Source: Candidatus Omnitrophota bacterium (lineage in GTDB: Bacteria > Omnitrophota > Gorgyraeia > Gygaellales > Profunditerraquicolaceae). Taken from it: a DNA stretch of 6,127 bases. The position numbers and the translations under genes were made by a program. The DNA is taken from positions 1 to 6,127 of the forward strand of contig JAFGUY010000045.1 in assembly GCA_016938245.1 (NCBI GenBank), in the 5' to 3' direction. Below the pieces are notes generated by a model, which saw nothing but the letters and a program-made list of their open reading frames with translations, was not told the origin of the DNA and searched no databases. Shown here piece after piece: positions 1 through 6,096 of this stretch. The stretch's first letter is position 1; each line of letters begins with the position of its first letter.

Positions 1-55
1 CTGTTTTTTCTGCTGTAGACTTTTTATGCCCTGGTACAAAGATAAATGTTGTCAT
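1..55 (-). CDS. Partial CDS, N-terminus only, unidentified
   Basis: An open frame starts with ATG at 55 and runs off the left edge after 18 codons (MTTFIFVPGHKKSTAEKT). An in-frame TAA lies two codons upstream, so this ATG is the first possible start in the frame. There is no clear Shine-Dalgarno; the bases before the start are AT-rich (AAGATAAAAA). The strong promoter at 93-128 supports a transcribed gene, with a leader of roughly 38 nt. The peptide looks like a first beta-strand (TTFIFV) followed by a polar loop. It resembles the opening of histidine phosphatases, which usually read like MTTxIFVRHGxS, but the essential Arg-His-Gly is not present as such (VPGHKKS here), so I do not assign that family. 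Another frame opening with TTG is also open to the edge, so the frame is not certain. Confidence 0.5.
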   Translation of the reverse strand, partial: MTTFIFVPGHKKSTAEKT

Positions 56-92
56 TTTTTATCTTGACATATTACCGCACGACTTTTCTTTA

Positions 93-128
93 GATTTTAA
101 TTATAACACAAGCGGAATTAACAGTCAA
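93..128 (-). promoter_or_regulatory. Strong sigma-70-type promoter overlapping the purA 3' end
   Basis: On the minus strand, TTGACT (128-123) is separated by exactly 17 nt from TATAAT (105-100). The -10 is preceded by TG one base upstream (TGTTATAAT), an extended -10. The match is 5/6 and 6/6 to the consensus boxes. The -35 box lies inside the last purA codons (Leu-Asp-Cys) and the spacer covers the stop codon. Transcription would begin near 93 and read into the partial gene at 55-1. No terminator hairpin separates purA from this promoter, so read-through from the upstream cluster could add to it. Confidence 0.8.
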
Positions 129-1392
129 GAAAAATAGTGTCATCCCTGGCCGACCCAACCGAGATCATGCTGATTTTAGCCTTAAGTAAATCGGAAAGCA
201 TCTTAAGATACGCCTTGGCATTAGGATGAAAATCCTTATAACACTTTGGCTTATTTAAAGTTTCAGGCCAACCTTGCACTTCTTTATATACCGGTTTAAT
301 ACTGCTTAAGACCTTAAGGTCATGAGGAAATTCCTTAAACAGGCTACTTTTATATCTATAGGCAGTACATACTTTAATTTTTTTAAAACCGCCCAGTATA
401 TCAATCTTCATTATCGCAATCTCAGATATTCCGTTAAGCATAACCGCTTCCCTTGTCATCAAAGCGTCAAACCATCCGCACCTTCTGGGCCTTCCTGTAG
501 TTGCCCCGAACTCATTACCCTTCTTACGCATAAAATCAGCAAAGCCTAAACTAAACTCCGTAGGAAAAGGCCCTTCTCCTACTCTGGTAGTATACGCCTT
601 AGCTACACCGATAACTTTATCTATCTTAACCGGGGAAACACCTGTACCGATACAGGCACCTCCGCTAGTAGTAGAAGAAGAGGTAACAAAAGGATAGGTG
701 CCAAAATCAATATCCAGGAATATACCTTGGGCCCCTTCAAAAAGAATATCTTTTTTAGCGTCAATAGCACGATTTAAAATAAATGCGGTATTAGATACAA
801 AAGAAGCAAACGTCTTGCCGTAATCAAGATATTCCCGGTAAATGGGCTTAAAATCAAACCCTTTATGTTTATAAACTTTCCGGAGGATTTCGTTTTTCTC
901 TTTCAAATTATCTTTTAACTTATCGGCAAGTACCTCGGGGCTTAATATATCGGCCATACGTATCCCGCAACGGCTGATCTTATCCGCATAGCACGGCCCG
1001 ATACCGCTGCCGGTAGTGCCTATCTTATGCTTTCTCTTTGTTTCTCTTAACTGATCCAGTATCCTATGATAAGGCATGATTACGTGTGCAAGAGAAGAGA
1101 TCTTAAGCCTGTTATCTATACTTATCCCCGAATTAATTAATCCTTCCATCTCCTTAAGAAGTACCGCAGGATCAATAACTACGCCATTACCTATACAACA
1201 AATCTTATCTTTATGCAGGATACCGGAAGGCATAAGATGAAAAATATATTCTTTATTCCCTACTACTACAGTATGCCCCGCGTTATTCCCGCCCTGATAA
1301 CGGACAATATAATCCACTTTACGGGATAAAATATCAATTATCTTACCCTTACCCTCATCTCCCCATTGTATCCCTACTAAAACTATATTCAT
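118..1392 (-). CDS. purA: Adenylosuccinate synthetase
   Basis: PurA joins IMP and aspartate using GTP to form adenylosuccinate, the first committed step from IMP to AMP; it is cytosolic. The 424 residues are close to the usual bacterial length (about 430). The N-terminus has the family signature GDEGKGK at 11-17, with catalytic Asp12, and NNAGH with catalytic His40. The IMP-binding segment GTTGSGIGP (125-133) and Arg141, equivalent to E. coli Arg143, are present. So are the VGEGPFPTE loop (271-279), the TTGRPRRCGWFD segment (298-309) and the guanine-recognition region MKID (328-331), where the family usually has TKxD. The C-terminus has the conserved SVGSARDDTI. The start is fixed by family alignment. 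It has no Shine-Dalgarno and lies only 3 nt after the stop of the upstream gene, so translation is probably coupled. It is the last gene of the tight run. The identification is secure; the T-to-M change in the guanine motif is mild. Confidence 0.97.
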   Translation of the reverse strand: MNIVLVGIQWGDEGKGKIIDILSRKVDYIVRYQGGNNAGHTVVVGNKEYIFHLMPSGILHKDKICCIGNGVVIDPAVLLKEMEGLINSGISIDNRLKISSLAHVIMPYHRILDQLRETKRKHKIGTTGSGIGPCYADKISRCGIRMADILSPEVLADKLKDNLKEKNEILRKVYKHKGFDFKPIYREYLDYGKTFASFVSNTAFILNRAIDAKKDILFEGAQGIFLDIDFGTYPFVTSSSTTSGGACIGTGVSPVKIDKVIGVAKAYTTRVGEGPFPTEFSLGFADFMRKKGNEFGATTGRPRRCGWFDALMTREAVMLNGISEIAIMKIDILGGFKKIKVCTAYRYKSSLFKEFPHDLKVLSSIKPVYKEVQGWPETLNKPKCYKDFHPNAKAYLKMLSDLLKAKISMISVGSARDDTIFLDC

Positions 1393-1395
1393 ATT

Positions 1396-2634
1396 TTAAG
1401 GCGCCATAGTAAATATCTTACGCGCAATATCCGGATATTTAGCGATAAATTTAAGCTCATCATCAACCAGGGGTTTCTGGTTATGTACATTGGCATATCT
1501 GACTAGCTCTAAAACCTCGGTCGCCTGGGCATCACTGGAAAAAGCAACCTCTATCTTGTCATAAACATTCCTGAAGCCTTTTATGCCCGAATATTCTCCG
1601 GCGGTAATCTTGCGCCCGGTTTCGATAATTTCAGGCTCACCTCTTCCTAACTCCTCAAAATCATAAAGTTCATAGTTGCGCCTGTCTTTCAATGCTCCGT
1701 CGGCATGGATCCCGGACTCATGCGCAAAGGCATTTGCGCCTATGCCCGGCTGGTTTATCGGTATAGGGACACCGAATGCATAAGAAGCATACTTGCATAT
1801 CTTCCAAGCCTTCTTTAGATCGACTTTTGCATCCAGTAAGTAATCCTGCATGCCGCTTCCGTATTTAATTGCCAGGATTACTGATACTAAATCCGCATTA
1901 CCGGCGCGCTCCCCCATTCCGTTAACGCAAGTATTTATATACGCGTCGACCCCTGCATCTAAAGCCGCACAAGCGCCGGCAATAGAATTAGCTACAACCA
2001 GGCCTAAATCATTATGGCAGTGGACCTCTATCGGGATATTCACTGAATCTGCCAGAAGTTTTATCCTCTTGTATATACTAAAAGGCGTATCAAAACCCAA
2101 TGTATCGCAATAGCGGATCCTCTGCGCCCCTGCATTTTTCGCGTTTTGAGCAAATTCAATCAGGTAATCCATTTTTGTGCGCGAGGCATCTTCCGCATTA
2201 ACCCCTATTGAGTCAGCACCTAAATTTTGTGCCTCCTTAACCGCTTCAGTCATCTCTTTTATTACCGACTTATGGTCAAGCTTGCCCTTAAATTTATTTA
2301 TAATCATCTGGTCAGAAGTAGATATCGATAAATTAACATGCTTAAGATGCGGGACTAATTTAAAGGCATTCCTCACGTCATCGACAGTAGCCCTTAGCCA
2401 TCCCCCTAATCTTATAGAAGAAAGCGCTTTGGATTTAACCAGCTCTAAATTTGCATTAAGATAGTTGGTTTCGTGGTGGGTAAGCGGAAAACCGAATTCC
2501 GACTGGAATATACCCATTTCATCTAAATATATATTAAGCATTGTCTTCTGCAGCTTAGAAAGGCAGATACGCGAAGTCTGCACGCCGTCCCGGTTAGTTA
2601 CGTCAATTATAGATATTTTTGGTTTATCTTTCAT
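1396..2634 (-). CDS. Homocitrate / 2-isopropylmalate synthase family enzyme (DRE-TIM metallolyase)
   Basis: Members condense acetyl-CoA with a 2-oxo acid (2-oxoglutarate, 2-oxoisovalerate, pyruvate or, in some relatives, oxaloacetate) in a metal-dependent TIM barrel. The barrel spans roughly 7-270. RDG at 15-17 supplies the catalytic Arg15 and metal-binding Asp16. EFGFP (46-50) matches the family EAGFP. EDASRT (148-153), CDTLGF (176-181), metal-binding His205 and His207 in EVHCHNDLG, and the NGMGERAGN signature (238-246) follow. The C-terminal subdomain has FAHESGIHADG (303-313) and a GEYSG motif like the family GKHSG. At 412 residues it has no room for the LeuA leucine-binding regulatory domain, so it is the size of NifV or AksA. 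The N-terminal motif reads DVTNRDGVQ rather than DTTLRDGEQ: a Val replaces the usual Glu. It sits 11 nt after serA and 3 nt before purA; neither neighbour reveals the substrate. The family is certain. Homocitrate synthase is my first guess, with isopropylmalate, citramalate or Re-citrate synthase as alternatives. Confidence 0.85.
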   Translation of the reverse strand: MKDKPKISIIDVTNRDGVQTSRICLSKLQKTMLNIYLDEMGIFQSEFGFPLTHHETNYLNANLELVKSKALSSIRLGGWLRATVDDVRNAFKLVPHLKHVNLSISTSDQMIINKFKGKLDHKSVIKEMTEAVKEAQNLGADSIGVNAEDASRTKMDYLIEFAQNAKNAGAQRIRYCDTLGFDTPFSIYKRIKLLADSVNIPIEVHCHNDLGLVVANSIAGACAALDAGVDAYINTCVNGMGERAGNADLVSVILAIKYGSGMQDYLLDAKVDLKKAWKICKYASYAFGVPIPINQPGIGANAFAHESGIHADGALKDRRNYELYDFEELGRGEPEIIETGRKITAGEYSGIKGFRNVYDKIEVAFSSDAQATEVLELVRYANVHNQKPLVDDELKFIAKYPDIARKIFTMAP

Positions 2635-2640
2635 ATATCA

Positions 2641-2645
2641 CCCCT
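2641..2645 (-). promoter_or_regulatory. Ribosome binding site directly after the serA stop codon
   Basis: The AGGGG core at 2645-2641 begins on the base after the serA TAA (2648-2646) and lies 6 nt before the ATG at 2634. A ribosome terminating on serA would cover this site, which suggests linked translation of serA and the downstream synthase. It also supports the ATG at 2634 as the start. Confidence 0.7.
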
Positions 2646-4232
2646 TTATAGCTTTATTCCTTTAGCCGTTAGAATATTCTCGAGCTTCTTTATCTTCTGG
2701 ATTAATTCGCCTGAAACACGGCTATCCACATTCCACACGCTTATCGCTTTTCCGCCCGGTTTATCGCGGCCGATACTCATAGCCGCAATGTTTATCCCTT
2801 CTTCAGCCAAGAATGTACCCAAGTTGCCGATTAATCCTCTTTTATCCCAATTTTCAATGTAAATCATATCTTGTGAAGGAGCAAGCTCAATATAATACTC
2901 ATCAATCTTGACAATCCTGGGCTGCTTATTGCCGGACAATGTGCCTGATATAATCCTTATTTCTTTATCGGTCTTGATTGCAAGCTGGATAAGGTTTACA
3001 AACTCATCTTCTTTGGAGGATTTTGCTTCTTTAATTTTAATCCCCCTGTCCTTTGCCAGAGAAACCGCATTAATAAAATTAACATTTTCTTTTAATATGG
3101 GCAGGAGTAAGCCTTTGCATAGCGCCATAGTCAAAGGGCTTAAATCATAAGCAGCTATCCCCCCGCTATAGCTTATATCTAATTCCTGGAACCTTCCCTC
3201 AATTAACTGCCCGGAGAAAGACCCCAGTTTCTCTGATAGTGCCATATAAGGATCAAGCATCTTGCATACCTCTGCTTCCAGGCAAGGGTAGTTTGCTGCA
3301 TTACGTATGCCTTTGCCTAACAGAGCATCGCGTACAATTTCAGCTACTTCAATAGCGACATTTACCTGGGCTTCCTCAGTAGAAGCGCCGAGATGCGGAG
3401 TAACTATAATATTATCGAGCTTTAAAAGATCGCTTTCAGGCGGAACCGGTTCTTTTTCAAAGACATCTAATGCTGCCCCGGCAACTTTTCCGTTCTTTAC
3501 CGCTTTAACTAAAGCTACCTCATCAACAATACCGCCTCTGGCACAATTAATAATACGTACGCCTTCCTTCATTAAAGCAAATTCTTCATCAGAAATTAAA
3601 TGTTTTGTCTCTTCAGTCATCGGAGTATGAACCGTTATATAATCTGCCTGCCCAAAGAGCTCTTTAAGCTCTACTACCTCTATCCCTTCGGCCTCGGCCA
3701 CCTCACGCGAAAGAAAAGGGTCATACGCTAAAATACGCATGCCAAAAGATAGGGCGCGCTTAGCTACTTCCTTGCCTATCCTGCCGAAACCTATTATCCC
3801 TAAAACTTTAGCATAAAGTTCAACCCCCATAAACTTGGAACGTTTCCATTCCCCTTTTCTAGTAGATGCACTTGCCAAAGGTATGTTACGGGATAAAGAA
3901 AGGATCATACTCACGGTATGTTCTGCAGTAGATATTGTATTCCCTCCGGGGGTATTCATAACTATAATACCCTTTTGCGTTGCCGCCTCGAGATCAACAT
4001 TATCAAGCCCCACCCCTGCGCGGCCAATGACTTTAAGCTTAACGGCGGCATTAATGATCTCCTTATTCGCCTTGGTAGCGCTACGTATTAAAAGCGCATC
4101 ATAGTCTTTAATTATCCCCTTTAGCTCTTCGGGTTTAAGGTCGGTCTTTACATCTACCTCAAACTCTTTAACCTCTTTTAATATTTTCAGCCCTTCCTCG
4201 GAGAGAGGGTCGCTTACAAGAATTTTTATCAT
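2646..4232 (-). CDS. serA: D-3-phosphoglycerate dehydrogenase, long form with ASB and ACT domains
   Basis: SerA oxidises 3-phosphoglycerate to 3-phosphohydroxypyruvate with NAD+, the entry step of serine biosynthesis in the cytosol. The 528 residues match the long (type 1) form. The substrate-binding domain is split (about 1-98 and 286-316) around the Rossmann NAD domain. The NAD motif GFGRIG is at 148-153, with the ribose-binding acidic residue Asp171. The catalytic set is Arg232 (ARGG), Glu261 (EKEP) and His280 (PHLGAS). An allosteric substrate-binding (ASB) domain follows at about 317-445 and a C-terminal ACT domain at about 455-528. In the ACT domain Asp463 and Asn481 (GINIA) keep the usual serine-contact pattern, so end-product inhibition is plausible; the usual DRPG turn reads DKRG (463-466). 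A strong GAGGAGG site (4248-4242) lies 9 nt before the start. It is 16 nt downstream of the aminotransferase, which probably performs the next reaction. Confidence 0.97.
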   Translation of the reverse strand: MIKILVSDPLSEEGLKILKEVKEFEVDVKTDLKPEELKGIIKDYDALLIRSATKANKEIINAAVKLKVIGRAGVGLDNVDLEAATQKGIIVMNTPGGNTISTAEHTVSMILSLSRNIPLASASTRKGEWKRSKFMGVELYAKVLGIIGFGRIGKEVAKRALSFGMRILAYDPFLSREVAEAEGIEVVELKELFGQADYITVHTPMTEETKHLISDEEFALMKEGVRIINCARGGIVDEVALVKAVKNGKVAGAALDVFEKEPVPPESDLLKLDNIIVTPHLGASTEEAQVNVAIEVAEIVRDALLGKGIRNAANYPCLEAEVCKMLDPYMALSEKLGSFSGQLIEGRFQELDISYSGGIAAYDLSPLTMALCKGLLLPILKENVNFINAVSLAKDRGIKIKEAKSSKEDEFVNLIQLAIKTDKEIRIISGTLSGNKQPRIVKIDEYYIELAPSQDMIYIENWDKRGLIGNLGTFLAEEGINIAAMSIGRDKPGGKAISVWNVDSRVSGELIQKIKKLENILTAKGIKL

Positions 4233-4248
4233 CTTAAAATGCCTCCTC

Positions 4249-5388
4249 TTAACTTTTTAAAAATATCTCCTCCGCTGCTTTAACGCCTGTGCCTAAGGCA
4301 AACTTATAGCCCATCTGCGTTAATACTTTCTCCAGGCACGATATCCCGGTAATAATATCGAACTCCTCGATAAAACCCATATGCGCAATCCTGAATACCT
4401 TGCCCTTCAGTTCGTCCTGTCCTCCGGCAATAGTAACGCCGTAAGTATCGCGCATAGTCTTAACTAACTTTTCTCCGTCAATTGCCTCAGGCACGCAAAC
4501 TGCGGTAACAACATCGGAACCGGCCTCCGGGGCAAACAATTTTAACCCCAAGGATTTTACTGCCGCCCGGGTTGCATCCGCCATTGTTTTATGCCTTAAA
4601 AAAATTGCCTCAAGGCCGTCCTGCTTCATCATTTTAAGTACTTCATTTAAAGCAATAACTAGAGTAATTGCGGGGGTAAAAGGCGTATCTGTTTTATCTA
4701 ATGCTTTCTTTGCTTTTCTTAAATCAAAATAGTAGCGCGGGCTTTTGGAGGCTTCGATTAACTTAAATGCCTTCGGGCTTACTGAAATAAAACCTAATCC
4801 CGGAGGAAGCATAAGCCCTTTTTGAGATCCCGAGACTACCATATCAGCGCCCCAATCGTCAGTCTTTAAATCAATTGCCCCTAATCCGCTTATGGCGTCA
4901 ACCACTAAAACTGCATCCGTTCCTTTAACCATCTTTCCGATAGCCTCAATATTACTAGCAACACCCGTAGAAGTTTCGCACAAGGTAGTAAAAACTGCTT
5001 TTATTTCAGGGTTTGATTTAAGTTTATTTTCGATATCTAAAGGATTAACTGCCTTGCCCCATTCTACGTTAATAATTTCGGTGTTTATAGCGTAAGCCTT
5101 GCAAATTTCAGTCCATCTCTCGCCGAATTTTCCTCCTTGTATAACCAAGGCTGTATCGCCCGGGGAAAGGATATTAACCGCAGAGGCCTCCATTGCCCCG
5201 GTACCGGAAGAAGCTAAAATAAAAACATCGTTTCTGGTCTGATAAATATACTTTAAACCCTCGGTTGCTTCCTTTAATACTGCTTGGAATTGAGGCGTCC
5301 TGTGATGGATAATCGGCCGGCTCATTGCTTCTAAAACTTGGGGCGGAAGCGGTGTAGGCCCTGGCGTGAGAAGGTAATTTTTCCTCAT
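4249..5388 (-). CDS. Class V PLP aminotransferase, alanine-glyoxylate / serine-pyruvate type
   Basis: This is a fold-type I, PLP-dependent transaminase of the AGAT subgroup; its 379 residues are the normal length. The N-terminus has the subgroup signature LLTPGPTPLPP (6-16). SSGTGAMEA (60-68) forms the phosphate-binding turn. Asp164 in VVDAISGLG holds the PLP ring nitrogen, and Lys190 in SGSQKG is the Schiff-base lysine. Arg333 (FRIAHMG) should bind the substrate carboxylate. Family members move amino groups between serine or alanine and glyoxylate or pyruvate; a related broad-specificity enzyme in methanogens makes phosphoserine. Its place 16 nt before serA, with no SerC in view, suggests it converts 3-phosphohydroxypyruvate to phosphoserine; this is inference. 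The alternative is serine-glyoxylate or alanine-glyoxylate exchange. An AAAGGAG site 6 nt before the ATG supports the start. The family is secure and the substrate is not. Confidence 0.92.
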   Translation of the reverse strand: MRKNYLLTPGPTPLPPQVLEAMSRPIIHHRTPQFQAVLKEATEGLKYIYQTRNDVFILASSGTGAMEASAVNILSPGDTALVIQGGKFGERWTEICKAYAINTEIINVEWGKAVNPLDIENKLKSNPEIKAVFTTLCETSTGVASNIEAIGKMVKGTDAVLVVDAISGLGAIDLKTDDWGADMVVSGSQKGLMLPPGLGFISVSPKAFKLIEASKSPRYYFDLRKAKKALDKTDTPFTPAITLVIALNEVLKMMKQDGLEAIFLRHKTMADATRAAVKSLGLKLFAPEAGSDVVTAVCVPEAIDGEKLVKTMRDTYGVTIAGGQDELKGKVFRIAHMGFIEEFDIITGISCLEKVLTQMGYKFALGTGVKAAEEIFLKS

Positions 5389-5423
5389 ATAATACTCCTT
5401 TCTTTATAGTATCCTTTACAAAA
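5389..5423 (-). other. clpP-aminotransferase intergenic spacer
   Basis: This 35-nt AT-rich gap is the widest in the gene run. It contains the aminotransferase ribosome site AAAGGAG (5401-5395). A TATAAA-like string is present, but no -35 box lies at 16-18 nt from it and there is no hairpin, so I see neither a promoter nor a terminator. clpP and the biosynthetic genes therefore appear co-transcribed. Confidence 0.5.
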
Positions 5424-6035
5424 TTATTGTTTTTTCTTGCCCGGCATGATTACTTCATCAACCAATCCGTATACCTTAGCCTCTTCGGCAGACATAAAAT
5501 AATCCCGGTCAGTATCTTTCTGAACCTTATCCAGAGATTGCCCCGTATGCAGCGAGAGTATCTGATTAATTTTGTCGCGCATATTTAAGATCTCTTTGGC
5601 ATGGCGCGATATATCTTCAGCCTGCCCCTGGACCCCTCCCCAGGGCTGATGAATCATTACCCTTGAATTTGGCAGAGACTGGCGTTTGCCCTTTGTCCCG
5701 GCGCATAATAAAAGCGCGCCCATGCTTGAAGCCTGCCCGACGCAATAAGTAGCTATATCGCATTTTACAAATTGCATTGTATCATATATAGCTAACCCTG
5801 CGGTAACCGATCCTCCGGGAGAATTAATATAAATATTTATATCTTTGTTAACATCCTCCATTTGTAAAAAAAGTATCTGGGCAATAATTAAATTAGCTAC
5901 ATAATCATCTACGGGGGTGCCGATAAAAATAATCCGGTCTTTCAAAAGCCGTGAATATATATCGTATGCCCTTTCATAGCCTCTTGCGGTCTGCTCTATA
6001 ACCATAGGAACCAAGGTCTGCGCTTTAATACTCAT
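5424..6035 (-). CDS. clpP: ATP-dependent Clp protease proteolytic subunit
   Basis: ClpP forms the barrel-shaped serine protease core (two stacked heptamers) that degrades unfolded or tagged proteins delivered by ClpX or ClpA/ClpC ATPases. The 203 residues are typical. The N-terminal segment LVPMVIEQTARGYERAYDIY is the usual propeptide and axial-loop region. The oxyanion-hole loop SPGGSV is at 72-77. The catalytic triad is Ser104 (GQASSMGA), His129 (MIHQPWGG) and Asp178 (DRDYFMSAEEA), all intact. The C-terminus GLVDEVI followed by a basic tail is normal. The start at 6035 is set by a perfect AGGAGG 5 nt upstream, in preference to the internal Met11. Its common partners tig and clpX are not seen here: the 92 nt upstream do not encode a recognisable trigger-factor C-terminus, and the next gene is an aminotransferase. 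It heads the minus-strand run. Confidence 0.98.
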   Translation of the reverse strand: MSIKAQTLVPMVIEQTARGYERAYDIYSRLLKDRIIFIGTPVDDYVANLIIAQILFLQMEDVNKDINIYINSPGGSVTAGLAIYDTMQFVKCDIATYCVGQASSMGALLLCAGTKGKRQSLPNSRVMIHQPWGGVQGQAEDISRHAKEILNMRDKINQILSLHTGQSLDKVQKDTDRDYFMSAEEAKVYGLVDEVIMPGKKKQ

Positions 6036-6040
6036 ATCTA

Positions 6041-6046
6041 CCTCCT
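6041..6046 (-). promoter_or_regulatory. Consensus ribosome binding site of clpP
   Basis: AGGAGG reads 6046-6041 on the minus strand, 5 nt before the ATG at 6035. It is a full anti-Shine-Dalgarno core and decides the clpP start over Met11. Confidence 0.85.
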
Positions 6047-6050
6047 GGTA

Positions 6051-6084
6051 TAATCTTCACCCGTATATTGGGTAAAGAAGGTTA
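6051..6084 (-). promoter_or_regulatory. Imperfect hairpin in the clpP leader
   Basis: On the minus strand CTTC-TTT-ACCC pairs with GGGT-GAAG around a 7-nt loop (AATATAC). This gives 8 base pairs with a 3-nt bulge. Beyond one mismatch, TAA and TTA add three more pairs. The structure ends 4 nt before the AGGAGG of clpP, so it could influence ribosome access or be a dyad binding site. It does not match the HrcA CIRCE element or the CtsR direct-repeat operator. A stem this short can occur by chance. Confidence 0.3.
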
Positions 6085-6096
6085 ATGTGATAAAAT
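6068..6096 (+). promoter_or_regulatory. Possible divergent promoter reading out of the window
   Basis: On the plus strand TTGGGT (6068-6073) lies 17 nt before TAAAAT (6091-6096), which is preceded by TG one base upstream (extended -10). The -10 matches 5/6 but the -35 only 3/6. Transcription would start near 6103; an AGGGAG string at 6113-6118 could be a ribosome site or part of an RNA. The product would lie beyond the right edge. In an AT-rich spacer such matches arise by chance. No good promoter for clpP itself was found in the 92 nt shown. Confidence 0.3.

Noticed and set aside
1396..2634. Assignment of the synthase as Re-citrate synthase.
   Set aside because: It is possible by family, but the N-terminal motif does not resemble the DTTFRDGQQ style I recall for that clade, and nothing nearby points to citrate synthesis. 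Kept only as an alternative.
322..4104. Several plus-strand open frames of 66-107 codons at 322-549, 1850-2113, 2177-2464, 2465-2665, 2908-3150, 3307-3630 and 3835-4104.
   Set aside because: All lie wholly or almost wholly opposite well-identified genes, have Ser/Pro/Thr/Leu-rich translations typical of antisense shadows and match no family I know.
4892..5095. Plus-strand frame of 67 codons inside the aminotransferase.
   Set aside because: Antisense shadow of a conserved region that includes the PLP Asp164; no ribosome site or promoter supports it.
5389..5423. Internal promoter between clpP and the aminotransferase based on a TATAAA string.
   Set aside because: No TTGACA-like box lies at 16-18 nt spacing; the AT-rich spacer explains the match.
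6051..6084. The clpP leader dyad as a CIRCE or CtsR operator.
   Set aside because: Neither the TTAGCACTC/GAGTGCTAA dyad nor the GGTCAAA direct repeat is present; only a generic hairpin is supported.
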